Source: Neoalteromonas arenosi (GTDB lineage: Bacteria; Pseudomonadota; Gammaproteobacteria; Enterobacterales; Alteromonadaceae). Taken from it: a stretch of 64,000 nt of DNA. Position 1 is the stretch's first letter. Each line of letters opens with the position of its first letter. Under the pieces are notes generated by a model that saw only the letters and a program-made list of their open reading frames with translations, was not told the DNA's origin and did no database searches. The stretch is from positions 992,675 through 1,056,674 of the forward strand of contig NZ_JAUCBP010000007.1 of assembly GCF_030362855.1 (NCBI RefSeq). The letters run 5' to 3'. Shown piece by piece: positions 1 to 8,787 of this stretch. The position numbers were made by a program, and so were the translations under genes.

Positions 1-285
1 ATTTTCCACAGCTGTACATTTCACCGTGAGCCATACGTAATCAATCGGTTCTTCGTCAGTTAACCCAGCCAATTGTGTGATCACGCTTGGCTTTGCGTTT
101 GCGATTTCATTTTGATTAAAGTCAGTTATACGCACGCCATTAGTTAGCTTCTCAGCCCAGCTCGGCCTTGCATACCAAACGACCTTAGCCATGCCGATAT
201 TATCGGATGACTGTGCAATTTGGTTCATAACGGTACCCAAGTAACTACCAATTAGCCCGGTACCAAAGATAAGATGTTTATTCAT
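1..285 (-). CDS. 2-dehydropantoate 2-reductase family protein (PanE/ApbA-like), N-terminal part
   Basis: Reading the minus strand from an ATG at 285 gives 95 codons open to the window edge. The protein starts with a Rossmann dinucleotide-binding strand-turn-helix (IFGTGLIGSYLG, residues 6-17) and has the second-strand segment VWLTVKC near residues 84-90, where ApbA/PanE reductases have a similar V/A-VK motif. PanE reduces ketopantoate to pantoate with NADPH in pantothenate synthesis, but many ApbA-fold paralogues have other or unknown substrates. The catalytic C-terminal domain lies outside the window, so the substrate is not assignable. It is divergent from the glycosyltransferase at 365 and the 79-base gap must hold both starts. 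Confidence 0.7.
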   Translation of the reverse strand, partial: MNKHLIFGTGLIGSYLGTVMNQIAQSSDNIGMAKVVWYARPSWAEKLTNGVRITDFNQNEIANAKPSVITQLAGLTDEEPIDYVWLTVKCTAVEN

Positions 286-364
286 CAATGGATTATATTT
301 GTCTTACTTGCTGATATCATACGCTAATCATTCCTTTAAAGTCTTATGAATAAGCGCCAAAACT

Positions 365-1579
365 ATGCAAGTTGTCGTGATTGGCTACGTATGGCCAGAG
401 CCAAATTCTTCCGCCGCTGGGCAAAATATGCTGAATCTGTTAGAGGCCTTCGTCAATGCAGGCTGGAACACCATTTTTGCGTCGGCTGCAGCACCCTCTA
501 AACATGCGATCGATCTCAATAAATACGGTGTTAGACCGACGACGATCGAGCTCAACAATTCGAGTTTTGACGCGTTTATTCAGCGCTGTAATCCCGATAT
601 CGTAATCTTTGACCGCTTTATGACAGAAGAGCAATTTTCATGGCGAGTCAAAGAGCATGCTCCCGATGCATTGCGCGTGTTAAATACCGAAGACTTGCAC
701 GCATTGCGCGATGCTCGTCAGCAACAATACAAGCAAAATAAGGATGATATAGACCTGCACACAGCACTGTTCTATCGCGAGATAGCCAGTATTTTGCGCA
801 GCGATTTAACCTTACTTGTATCATCGTATGAGCAACAGTTCATAACCACTGAATTTCCAGTCAATCGGAAAAACACCTGGCACTTCCCTCTATTGCCAGC
901 TCTCAGTTCAGGGAACCTCACACCCAGTTATACCGAACGACGAGACTTTATCTTTATCGGCAACTTTAGACATGCCCCCAATTGGGACGCGGTTTTAAGG
1001 CTCAAACAGCTTTGGCCTCGGATTCGGCGCCGTGTGCCAAATACAAACATGCTAATTTATGGCGCCTACCCACCTAAGAAAGCCACTCAACTGCATAACG
1101 AGAAAGACGGCTTTTTAGTCAAAGGCTGGGCTGAAGATGCGCAAGCAGTATTGCGCAACGCGCGCGTTTGTGCGGCTCCACTTAATTTTGGCGCGGGTGT
1201 AAAAGGCAAGTTTTTAGATGCATTTCAGGCACAAACGCCAAGTATAACGACTACAGTAGGGATTGAAGGTATCACCTCACCAGAACACTGGCCGGGGATC
1301 GTAACCGATAACGATGAGGCCTTTGTGGATGCTGCCGAGTATCTCTACAACAATGCTGAGCCGTGGCATTTGGCGCAAAAAAAAATTGCTGCGCTAGAGA
1401 TAGACGCAGATGCTAAACAGCATCACCAAGCGGCACTAATCCAGCGCCTTACTGATGCAAAACTCAACCTAACCCAATTGCGCCAAGACAATTTTGTCGG
1501 CGCTATGCTGCACCATCATACCCTGGCTAGCACTCGCTATATGGCGCAGTGGATAGAGGCCAAGAATAAGTACAACTAG
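365..1579 (+). CDS. Glycosyltransferase, GT4-like (GT-B fold)
   Basis: A 404-residue cytosolic protein resembling family 4 glycosyltransferases. The N-terminus has the usual GT-B opening with a Gly-rich acceptor loop (VVIGYVWPEPNSSAAGQNML, residues 3-22). The C-terminal half carries FIGNF (about 196-200), the segment GWAEDAQAVLRNARV (about 258-272) and a G-rich loop followed by K-x-L-D-A-F, where GT4 enzymes bind the sugar nucleotide. The sugar donor and acceptor cannot be read from the sequence, and there is no polysaccharide cluster around it. No strong ribosome binding site precedes the ATG at 365. The stretch to the next gene (1580-1686) shows nothing clear. Confidence 0.75.
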   Translation: MQVVVIGYVWPEPNSSAAGQNMLNLLEAFVNAGWNTIFASAAAPSKHAIDLNKYGVRPTTIELNNSSFDAFIQRCNPDIVIFDRFMTEEQFSWRVKEHAPDALRVLNTEDLHALRDARQQQYKQNKDDIDLHTALFYREIASILRSDLTLLVSSYEQQFITTEFPVNRKNTWHFPLLPALSSGNLTPSYTERRDFIFIGNFRHAPNWDAVLRLKQLWPRIRRRVPNTNMLIYGAYPPKKATQLHNEKDGFLVKGWAEDAQAVLRNARVCAAPLNFGAGVKGKFLDAFQAQTPSITTTVGIEGITSPEHWPGIVTDNDEAFVDAAEYLYNNAEPWHLAQKKIAALEIDADAKQHHQAALIQRLTDAKLNLTQLRQDNFVGAMLHHHTLASTRYMAQWIEAKNKYN

Positions 1580-1686
1580 TAAAAAGTAGCCAATTGCTAG
1601 TTTGACATTTGTCGATATCGCGTTTTACTTATGTCGCTGTCTAAAACTCGAGTACTCGACTATGCTTTATGCGGAGGTGCGTACAT

Positions 1687-3072
1687 ATGGAAATTGAAGA
1701 GCTAGACCTGCGAAAAATACTCGATAATGCGCATATGGGCGTAGTCATTCATCGTTATGACACATCAATAGTATATGCCAATCCTGCCGCTCTTCGCCTT
1801 TTACGTCTCGATTACCAACAACTCATTGGCAAAGATGCGTTCGATCCTGGTTGGCATTTTTTGGATGAAAGTGGCCAACCGCTAGAGCTAGAGCAATACC
1901 CGGTTAATCGCGTTCAAAGCTCTAATGGCAATATAGAAAACGAAGTTATTGGCGTAGTTGATAAGAACGCAGATTTTATCAGCTGGTTTCTTGTCAATGG
2001 TTATATCGAGGGTCGAATAGGTGATGATAATAGTTTTATTGTAATTACTTTCTCTGACGTCACTGAAACTGTCAGACCATTCTCCGCAGAGGATATCGTC
2101 GAAAATACTCAAGATATCGTGATTGTCACTGAAGCAGACACCATTGATTATCCTGACGGTCCAAAAATCGTTTATGTCAATAAGGCCTTTGAGCGCCTAA
2201 CGGGTTACTCCAAGGCAGAAGCGATTGGTGAGACGCCGAGAATATTGCAAGGAGCGCTGACGGACGCTGCAGCAAAACAGAGAATAAGAGGCGCGTTATT
2301 GAAGCGCGAAGCCATATCAGAAACCTTGTTAAACTATGACCATCAAGGCAGGCCCTACTGGATTGAATTGAGTATTTTCCCGCTCAAAAATCGGCGTGGA
2401 GACGTTACGCATTTTGCCGCGATCGAACGCGATGTCTCGCAGTTACGGTTCCAACAAGAACAACTAAAGACAAGAAATGCAGACTTAAAAGCGTTAAAAG
2501 AGTCGCTTGAAACTAAGATAAAAGAACGAACGCTAACGCTCAAAAAAGCCACCGCGAAACTCGAGAAAATTGCGTATTATGATCCGCTTACAAACCTTGC
2601 AAACCGACGGTTCTTCAGCCATTTATTTGATAAACAGGTCAAGATAGCACGCAGAAGAGAGCAGAATATAGGGTTTGCTGTCATTGATATCGACGACTTC
2701 AAATTCATCAATGACAATTATGGTCACGATGTTGGTGATCGGGTTTTAATTGAAGTTGCTCAAGTCTTATCTAAATCCGTACGCAGTGAAGACTCGTTAT
2801 GCCGTTATGGCGGCGAAGAGTTTGTTGTATGCTTATCCGGAACTAATAAAGATGAATTTGAACAGTGCTGCAGACGATTAGTTGAAAGTATGCGTACTAT
2901 TTGTGTTACGGGAAAGTCTAACCACATCAAAATCAGTATTAGTCTTGGCATGATAGTGGTATCAAGCCAGCAAGCAGTTGAAGAGCAAGAGGTTTACCGC
3001 CTAGCTGACGGTCTGATGTATCAAGCTAAAAAACAAGGTAAAGACCAATTTGTCTTAGACATAAAGGTGTAA
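1687..3072 (+). CDS. PAS-PAS-GGDEF diguanylate cyclase
   Basis: A soluble 461-residue signalling protein that should make cyclic di-GMP from two GTP. Two PAS domains (about residues 6-115 and 125-245) are followed by a charged helical linker and a GGDEF domain (about 295-455). The active site is GGEEF (375-379), so catalysis is expected. An inhibitory I-site RxxD (R366, D369) lies exactly five residues before it, implying product inhibition. The second PAS keeps a motif resembling LOV/PAS family members (ITGYSKAEAIG-like), but the Cys-containing LOV loop is absent. The start is set at 1687 rather than the ATG at 1669 because GGAGG at 1673-1677 sits nine bases before it and overlaps the earlier start. 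The neighbouring BLUF gene is another sensory gene. Confidence 0.9.
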   Translation: MEIEELDLRKILDNAHMGVVIHRYDTSIVYANPAALRLLRLDYQQLIGKDAFDPGWHFLDESGQPLELEQYPVNRVQSSNGNIENEVIGVVDKNADFISWFLVNGYIEGRIGDDNSFIVITFSDVTETVRPFSAEDIVENTQDIVIVTEADTIDYPDGPKIVYVNKAFERLTGYSKAEAIGETPRILQGALTDAAAKQRIRGALLKREAISETLLNYDHQGRPYWIELSIFPLKNRRGDVTHFAAIERDVSQLRFQQEQLKTRNADLKALKESLETKIKERTLTLKKATAKLEKIAYYDPLTNLANRRFFSHLFDKQVKIARRREQNIGFAVIDIDDFKFINDNYGHDVGDRVLIEVAQVLSKSVRSEDSLCRYGGEEFVVCLSGTNKDEFEQCCRRLVESMRTICVTGKSNHIKISISLGMIVVSSQQAVEEQEVYRLADGLMYQAKKQGKDQFVLDIKV

Positions 3073-3107
3073 AATAGCGTCAATCAGCAATAGCTTGACC
3101 TCGCGTT

Positions 3108-3518
3108 TTATAGTGATGCAAATGTTTTTACGATGGCTAATGCTGCATCTATGTTCTTAATTCGGTTCTCGTCATCTATTTGGTCAATGACTTCCTTTAA
3201 CTTAGAAAGATCTTTTTGTTGCTTAAAATCCAACGAAACTAGTTTCATGAACCAGTTATTAAATAGTCATTTTGACTCTTGTCGTGAGTAGACGATTCGG
3301 CTCTTGGTGTGTCGTGGGTCTGCTGCAATATGCGCGTACAAGCTATCAACCACTGAATCTTCGCCTTCTAAAAGCTGTAAAAAAACACCTTCATTATAGG
3401 TCAAACACCCAGTGACATTGCGTTGCTTATTTGCGGCGCTTGAAATCGCAGCTAATTCAGCTAACTCGTTATTATCAAATGGTTTTGTAGCACGACTAAT
3501 ATAAATAAGTTGTTTCAC
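3108..3518 (-). pseudogene. BLUF blue-light sensor gene interrupted by an in-frame TGA
   Basis: From a GTG at 3518 the frame encodes 83 residues of a BLUF (FAD blue-light) domain with the flavin-site residues Tyr6, Asn30 and Gln48 (in YISRA, N-x6-G, and FLQLLEGE). It stops at TGA (3269-3267). The same frame then continues for 52 codons to TAA at 3110-3108, and that tail begins LFNNWFM, matching the conserved F-x-x-W-x-M of the last BLUF strand, including the Trp and Met near the flavin. The TGA therefore replaces an internal codon, most likely CGA (Arg), which relatives often have two positions before that Phe. A nonsense mutation, sequencing error or readthrough are all possible. As it stands the product lacks the last BLUF strand and its C-terminal helices. 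Confidence 0.8.
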
Positions 3519-3607
3519 AATAACTGTCCAATGCTCATTTAATACGAGTATGGCCGCACCGGTTTAAAAAACAAATTATGCGCAGTTAGCATGATTACTA
3601 GGGGCGA

Positions 3608-4357
3608 TTAAATCGCCCAACGCATACTGTTTTCAACTCTGCTCTGGAATGTATGTAGCGGTTCGCCTTTTTCACCGACAATCACCATATCTGCGTTGCT
3701 ATAGCGCGACGCTTTGCCGTTGAAACGACTATCACTAAACTCGTCCCAACCGCCGAGGCGATTGTCTTTAGGCAATATGTACATATTGATCTTACCTGCC
3801 TCGCCTTCAACCACTAATCGCAACACACTGACGTTGTTGTAATTACAATGGTAAGAGTTTGCGTACATAACAGGCCCTATTTCTTGTTCCATTTGCACGC
3901 CGTAGCTCGCTAACTGTGCATTCACCTCCTCTAGAGGAATTGATTGCTCAGCTTGCTGGACATCCTTATAGGAATATGTGAGTGCATATTCTCCCGCGGC
4001 TAAATTGCCTTCCGGTTGCAACGAGCTCACATTGATCATTAAACCAATCACAAAAGCCACACACGCCGCAGCTGCAATTTGCCAGTAATTAGCGTCATTG
4101 GCGGCCTTTAATTTTACAGGTGCATCGGAACTATCGTCGACGTCTTCTTGGCTTTCCATTGCCTGACGCAAAATCAACTTGCTCGCCAAGTCTTCAGGTA
4201 CATCAACTTTTGCAGCAGCATCAATTTTGGCATTCAATACTCGCATTTCATCAACGTAATGCTTCTTAGCCGGATCATCGGCAATAGCGCGTTTAATTTC
4301 TTCGGATTGCGCGTTGGGATCAGCCAATAACGCGCGGCGAAATTCTAAATCATCCAT
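3608..4357 (-). CDS. Anti-sigma factor, DUF3379 family
   Basis: A 249-residue single-pass inner-membrane protein that is the expected partner of the ECF sigma factor just upstream. The N-terminal 80 residues are charged and helical, as in the cytosolic sigma-binding part of DUF3379 proteins. One membrane helix follows (about 91-110) and then a periplasmic domain of about 135 residues. Its ATG overlaps the sigma stop codon (TAATG at 4357), which is typical of translationally coupled sigma/anti-sigma pairs. The pairing is recognised from family and context. What stress releases the sigma factor cannot be told from sequence, and no protease gene is adjacent. Confidence 0.8.
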   Translation of the reverse strand: MDDLEFRRALLADPNAQSEEIKRAIADDPAKKHYVDEMRVLNAKIDAAAKVDVPEDLASKLILRQAMESQEDVDDSSDAPVKLKAANDANYWQIAAAACVAFVIGLMINVSSLQPEGNLAAGEYALTYSYKDVQQAEQSIPLEEVNAQLASYGVQMEQEIGPVMYANSYHCNYNNVSVLRLVVEGEAGKINMYILPKDNRLGGWDEFSDSRFNGKASRYSNADMVIVGEKGEPLHTFQSRVENSMRWAI

Positions 4358-4866
4358 TAGTTTGACCTCGCTTCTTTGACATCATTTTCCACATTTTCTT
4401 TCAACATATTTCGGGCTCTAAACAATCGAGTCATTACAGTATTTCTGTTTAACTCTAATAACTTGGCAATTTCTTCTCCACTAAATCCCCAAATAACTTG
4501 AAGCATTAATGGCTCGCGGTATTCTTCAGCTAGTTTGCCAATTTGCGCTCGCATCCATCGTTGCTCAGCGTTTTGTTCATTGGTTGTGCCTTGCACATCG
4601 GCAACGTTATGGTCATCAATATCAACCAAATCGAATTGTTTACGCTCAAAGCGACGGGCATTCTCGCGCCGCAAGATGGTGATTAACCATGACTTAGCGG
4701 CTCTTTCATCTTGCAAAGAATCAAGGGCTTTCCATGCGCGCAAAAAAGTCTCTTGCACCAAGTCCTCTGCTACCTGTCTATCGTTAACTAACCAATAGGC
4801 ATAGCGGTACAAGTCTTTGTGCAGTGCGTGTACCAGCGCCTCATAGCGTTTTTCTTTACTAGCCAT
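4357..4866 (-). CDS. ECF-type RNA polymerase sigma factor
   Basis: A small sigma-70 family protein with only regions 2 and 4. Region 2 includes AEDLVQETFLRAWKAL, the core-binding and -10-recognition helices. Region 4 includes EPLMLQVIWGFSGEEIAKLL followed by a helix-turn-helix ending TRLFRARNMLKE. It should direct polymerase to a small regulon when freed from the DUF3379 anti-sigma encoded immediately downstream with overlapping stop and start. I place the start at the ATG at 4866 (MASKEKRYEALV), where I remember homologues starting. The frame stays open upstream to a GTG at 4938, but those 24 residues are Lys/Asn-rich and look non-coding. Neither start has a clear Shine-Dalgarno sequence. 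Confidence 0.85.
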   Translation of the reverse strand: MASKEKRYEALVHALHKDLYRYAYWLVNDRQVAEDLVQETFLRAWKALDSLQDERAAKSWLITILRRENARRFERKQFDLVDIDDHNVADVQGTTNEQNAEQRWMRAQIGKLAEEYREPLMLQVIWGFSGEEIAKLLELNRNTVMTRLFRARNMLKENVENDVKEARSN

Positions 4867-5006
4867 GCTCGTAAAGACCGAGTCACTGTGATTTTTATTT
4901 CGTTTTATTGATTTATTTTTAAAATATTTTGTAACCACAGGTAATCCATTTACAACATTGTCATTTACGCACCATGAAGCGGCGTGGTTTTACTTTGTTC
5001 AGCAGA

Positions 5007-5693
5007 TCAGAGCGTTGGGCAATACCGATCGCGCCGAGTCTCCAAATCACGGCATATCGCGCTTTGCCGCTCTCTCTCATCAGTGATTGTGGAAAATTGA
5101 GCCAGATAATCATCGATATTCACTGCATCCAAGTTAACGGCCAATTTTCGAAAAGGACGTGGAAACGACTGTCCGGGCGCCATTACATGATGTAAGCCGC
5201 CGCTGTGCGCAATGATCATACTGCCACCGGAAAATTGCGGTAACAAGTCGCAGATACCACTTTTTACCGTCATGGGTTGTCCATTTTTATCCAGTCCATT
5301 GGGTCTCTTCATTCGACCTTCAGGCATAAATATCAAGATTGAATCGCTTGCTAATAGCTCCAAAAAGTGCTTCCACGTGTGATCGCGCTTACGACTTAAA
5401 CTGGCGATACGCGGAGCAAACAATTTGAGGATTTTCCCCTGCGGCTTGCGCAAACTGACATCGGCAACCGGAAACACTAAGCGCTGTGACATTTGCCACA
5501 AAAATCGAGTAGGCATTGCAGTACTGTAGATAAACTCGAGCAGGCTGGTGTGATTTAAGATCAATATTAAGCGCACGTCGCACCAGTCTTTGTCGGTGGG
5601 CGGGTTAATCCATTCCACTTTCGTTGGATAACACCAATAACGCATTAATTTTACAAAATACAACAGTGTAAAACGTAGGACATTACCAATCAC
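5007..5693 (-). CDS. Lysophospholipid acyltransferase (PlsC/LPLAT) family protein
   Basis: A 228-residue protein of the glycerolipid acyltransferase superfamily. A hydrophobic N-terminus precedes motif I, NHTSLLE (His48 to Glu53). The substrate-phosphate motif III appears as FMPEGRM (residues 122-128). Family members transfer acyl chains to lysophosphatidate or related acceptors at the inner face of the membrane. The usual motif I is H-x4-D. Here the acidic residue is Glu, which is conservative but uncommon, so activity is likely but not certain. It lies 38 bases after the SufS-SufE fusion on the same strand and may be the last gene of a three-gene unit with it and DUF2750. The exact substrate is unknown. 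Confidence 0.7.
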   Translation of the reverse strand: MIGNVLRFTLLYFVKLMRYWCYPTKVEWINPPTDKDWCDVRLILILNHTSLLEFIYSTAMPTRFLWQMSQRLVFPVADVSLRKPQGKILKLFAPRIASLSRKRDHTWKHFLELLASDSILIFMPEGRMKRPNGLDKNGQPMTVKSGICDLLPQFSGGSMIIAHSGGLHHVMAPGQSFPRPFRKLAVNLDAVNIDDYLAQFSTITDERERQSAICRDLETRRDRYCPTL

Positions 5694-5731
5694 AAGTCCT
5701 CCTTTAAAATATCAATACAGTGTAGCGCTAT

Positions 5732-7351
5732 TTACGACTTTATCGCTTGAATTACTGCATTGATACCATTTTGCCGAGAGTCGCTTAAAAACCGCTGTAA
5801 GCCTATCGCTTCTAAGTGTTGATGGTAATCGAATCTCACTTGTTGCTCTGGCGCGAGTGAATTTGCGCGCTCTAATACCACTGCCAGCAGGCCTCGGACA
5901 ATTTTCGAAGGCGAATATGCGGCATACGCAGTATTACCTGTTCGCTGTATCACTTTGTGCAGCCAAACGTCGGCCTCACACCCAACCACTTTGGTGGCCT
6001 CGCCGCGCAATTCGAGGGCTAATACAGGTAACTGTTTACCCGCTAACATTATTTGCCGGTATACCGCATCCCAGCCAGTGGCCGTTCTAATCGCCGTGGC
6101 TATCGGTAATTCTGCGTCTGATACAGTTTCAACAGTAGCATTAGCCTCCATTACTAGCGCCTTTTTAAGTGCATCAACAATAGCCTCGACTTCTTCAACG
6201 GTGTTGTAGGCAGCTAGCGATATGCGCGTAGTTCCGGACACCTGTAATACATCCATTAAAGGCATCGCACAGTGATGCCCACTTCGCACGGCTACTGACG
6301 CTTTATCCATCAGTAAAGCAACATCGTGATGATGGACGCTATCAAGGATAAACGAAACGAGCGGAATACTACTAATGCCTTGGCCAAAATCGCCGAGCAT
6401 TCGCAGCCCCTCAATCGCTTTTAGGCCCCTATACAAATTCACAGCTAAGGTCTTTTCATGCTCTTGAATGGTTTTCAGATGCTTCGCCAAAAAATCAACT
6501 GCAGCAGCAAAAGCGACGACACCGGCAATATTGGGTGTACCCGCTTCGAATTTCAGTGGCTTTGATTGCCAACTGGCCCTCGAAAATGTTGCTTGAGCAA
6601 CCATCTCTCCACCCAATTGATAAGGCGGTAGCGCATCGAGTAACTCTGCTTTGCCATAAAGTACGCCAACGCCCGTGGGACCATACATTTTATGCGCACT
6701 AAAGACGTAAAAATCACACGCTAACTCACGCATATCCACTGGCATGTGCGCAACGGCCTGAGTTCCATCAATAACCGACAACGCTTTGTGCGCATGGGCG
6801 GCATCTATAAAGCGTTTGATTGGGTACTCATTGCCCAGTGCATTTGATACCTGTGCTATCGCAACAATCGCTGTCGCTGGCGTAACCATTGCCAGAGCGC
6901 GTTCAACCTCTAGCTGGCCAGCGCTATTGATCGGCATGATCTTTAGTGTTAATCCACGCTTCTCTGCTAGCTGCTGCCATGGCAACAAGTTTGCGTGATG
7001 CTCACTGCCACAGACAAGGATTTCACTACCGGATAACAGCTCTGAATTGCCAAGTGTAGTCGCAAGTACATTCAGTGACTCTGTTGCCCCTTTGGTAAAA
7101 ATAATTTGATTAGCTGATGGTGAGCCGATAAACGCAGCAACTTTTTGTCTTGTTGCTTCAAATTTATTTGTCGCGTTGTTACCCGCTCGATAAGCACTGC
7201 GATGCACTGTCGCATAATCCCGAGTGAGAAATTCGACAGTGCGTTCAATTACGGCTTGTGTTTTATGCGTAGTCGCAGCGCTGTCGGCATAAATACCAGT
7301 AGACTGCTGGAAATACGGAAAGTGGTCTCTAATACTCAATCGTTCAATCAT
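5732..7351 (-). CDS. Cysteine desulfurase SufS fused to sulfur-acceptor SufE domain
   Basis: A 539-residue fusion. Residues 1-400 are a group II cysteine desulfurase: PLP lysine Lys221 (FSAHKMYGPTG), the cofactor-stacking SEHHANLLPW segment (116-125) and the catalytic Cys361 in RSGHHCAMP. Residues about 410-539 are SufE-like with the sulfur-accepting Cys458 in VVGCEADVWL. The desulfurase removes sulfur from cysteine as a persulfide on Cys361 and SufE takes it onward for Fe-S cluster or other sulfur assembly. The two are normally separate partners (SufS/SufE, CsdA/CsdE); fusion would make transfer intramolecular or within the dimer. No sufBCD genes are nearby, so it may be a CsdA-CsdE type accessory enzyme. 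Both active cysteines are intact. Confidence 0.9.
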   Translation of the reverse strand: MIERLSIRDHFPYFQQSTGIYADSAATTHKTQAVIERTVEFLTRDYATVHRSAYRAGNNATNKFEATRQKVAAFIGSPSANQIIFTKGATESLNVLATTLGNSELLSGSEILVCGSEHHANLLPWQQLAEKRGLTLKIMPINSAGQLEVERALAMVTPATAIVAIAQVSNALGNEYPIKRFIDAAHAHKALSVIDGTQAVAHMPVDMRELACDFYVFSAHKMYGPTGVGVLYGKAELLDALPPYQLGGEMVAQATFSRASWQSKPLKFEAGTPNIAGVVAFAAAVDFLAKHLKTIQEHEKTLAVNLYRGLKAIEGLRMLGDFGQGISSIPLVSFILDSVHHHDVALLMDKASVAVRSGHHCAMPLMDVLQVSGTTRISLAAYNTVEEVEAIVDALKKALVMEANATVETVSDAELPIATAIRTATGWDAVYRQIMLAGKQLPVLALELRGEATKVVGCEADVWLHKVIQRTGNTAYAAYSPSKIVRGLLAVVLERANSLAPEQQVRFDYHQHLEAIGLQRFLSDSRQNGINAVIQAIKS

Positions 7352-7384
7352 TTAGTGTGAATGAACCGCTAGTATAAAACACTG

Positions 7385-7801
7385 TTAGTCTTTGGGTAAA
7401 ACCTCTTGCATACACGTTACCCATTCATTTGCGTGCATGACAATACCCTCTTCTTCTTCTCCGCATGGAAAAACCAATAGCAACGTATTGTTTTTCTCAA
7501 GACCGGGCGCCCACAATTCGATAAACTCTGAAGCGGTAATTTTCTTGGGTGCGCACTCAGGAAAATCATCGCGTTCCCACGCTACAACAAACTCCTCGTG
7601 CGACCAGATGGGTAAGCAAAGCTCATTTTCGCTGTCGACCATGATCCAGCCATTTTTGCCAAACAATCCCCAAAAACAGTGACTGCTTTTTAGCGCCTGT
7701 AAGAAGTATTCGAAGCGATCTTCAGGAGAAAGGCGAGTAACCCGGATAAATTCATCCGGAGAGAGTGTTTCCGTGGGTGTAACTGGTCCGTCGATATTCA
7801 T
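7385..7801 (-). CDS. DUF2750 domain protein
   Basis: A soluble 138-residue acidic protein matching the DUF2750 pattern: an N-terminal helix pair (FIRVTRLSPEDRFEYFL), a central strand ending in LPIWSHEEFVVAWERDDF, and a C-terminal ITASEFIELWAPGL segment. The family has no established function and the sequence shows no catalytic motif. It is 33 bases upstream of the SufS-SufE gene on the same strand, so the two are probably cotranscribed. That suggests, but does not show, a link to sulfur or cofactor metabolism. Confidence 0.75.
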   Translation of the reverse strand: MNIDGPVTPTETLSPDEFIRVTRLSPEDRFEYFLQALKSSHCFWGLFGKNGWIMVDSENELCLPIWSHEEFVVAWERDDFPECAPKKITASEFIELWAPGLEKNNTLLLVFPCGEEEEGIVMHANEWVTCMQEVLPKD

Positions 7802-7977
7802 GCTTTTAGTCCTTTAAAGTGACGGTTAATTGTACCGAGGACAGCCGTAATAAGCTACTCATATATAGTTAAATGTGATTACTATTTAACCAACTTATAA
7901 AGTCACCTGCTCACTTTGGTTCATTATCGTCAAACGCTTTGCTACCATTGCTGAAAAATCCTTTTACCTAGAAAACT

Positions 7978-8784
7978 ATGAAAGTTGTATCCTTTAATAT
8001 CAATGGTATTCGTGCTCGTATTCACCAACTCAAAGCGCTTATCGATAAACATCAACCCGATGTCATCGGTTTACAAGAAATAAAAGTGGATAACGCAGCA
8101 TTTCCAGTGAGTGATATTGAAGCACTTGGTTATCATGTTGCCTTTCATGGTCAAAAAGGTCATTACGGCGTTGCCCTTATGTCTAAGCAGGCGCCAAGCA
8201 AAGTGGAATATGGCTTTCCTGGCGATGCAGAAGATGCACAGCGCCGTATGATCACGGGTTATTATGAATTTAATGGTCAAACCGTTGCAGTGCTCAATGG
8301 CTATTTTCCTCAAGGTGAGAATCGTGATCACCCAGTTAAGTTTCCTGCTAAGCAAAAATTTTACGCCGATTTAAACCATCATTTGCAAACCAATTTCAGT
8401 GCTGATGAGGCAGTGATCGTGATGGGCGATGTAAACATATCGCATACAGATTTAGACATCGGTATCGGTGAACCCAATGCAAAACGCTGGTTGAAGACAG
8501 GCAAATGTAGTTTCTTGCCAGAAGAACGCGAGTGGCTCAACACTCTGATTGATTGGGGGTTTTCCGACACATTTCGCCTTCAACACCCTGAGGTAAACGA
8601 TCAGTTTAGTTGGTTTGATTACCGCTCAAAAGGCTTTGATGACAATCGAGGATTACGTATTGACCTTATCCTTACGACGCAAGTTTTGACCCAAGCATTG
8701 ACCCAAACCGGCATTGATTACGAACTAAGAGGTATCGAAAAACCTTCTGATCATGCACCAATTTGGGCGGAATTTGCGAGTTAA
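7978..8784 (+). CDS. xthA: Exodeoxyribonuclease III
   Basis: A 268-residue member of the exonuclease-endonuclease-phosphatase family, the same length as E. coli XthA. It starts [15 protein letters not shown] with the metal-site Asn7, then GLQEIKVD (metal-binding Glu), [14 protein letters not shown] (catalytic Asp and Asn) and the C-terminal [10 protein letters not shown] (catalytic His). It cleaves DNA at abasic sites and degrades one strand of duplex DNA 3' to 5' in base-excision repair. The ATG at 7978 gives a perfect family N-terminus. The membrane-protein gene that follows starts three bases after its stop and is presumably cotranscribed. Confidence 0.95.
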   Translation: MKVVSFNINGIRARIHQLKALIDKHQPDVIGLQEIKVDNAAFPVSDIEALGYHVAFHGQKGHYGVALMSKQAPSKVEYGFPGDAEDAQRRMITGYYEFNGQTVAVLNGYFPQGENRDHPVKFPAKQKFYADLNHHLQTNFSADEAVIVMGDVNISHTDLDIGIGEPNAKRWLKTGKCSFLPEEREWLNTLIDWGFSDTFRLQHPEVNDQFSWFDYRSKGFDDNRGLRIDLILTTQVLTQALTQTGIDYELRGIEKPSDHAPIWAEFAS

Positions 8785-8787
8785 ACC

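Noticed and set aside
3267-3269. TGA read as selenocysteine in the BLUF gene
   Set aside because: No selenocysteine is known in BLUF domains, the position fits Arg (CGA) better, and I saw no stem-loop signal.
4974-5195. Plus-strand open frame of 73 codons
   Set aside because: It is antisense to the acyltransferase gene, has no ribosome binding site and no protein-like composition.
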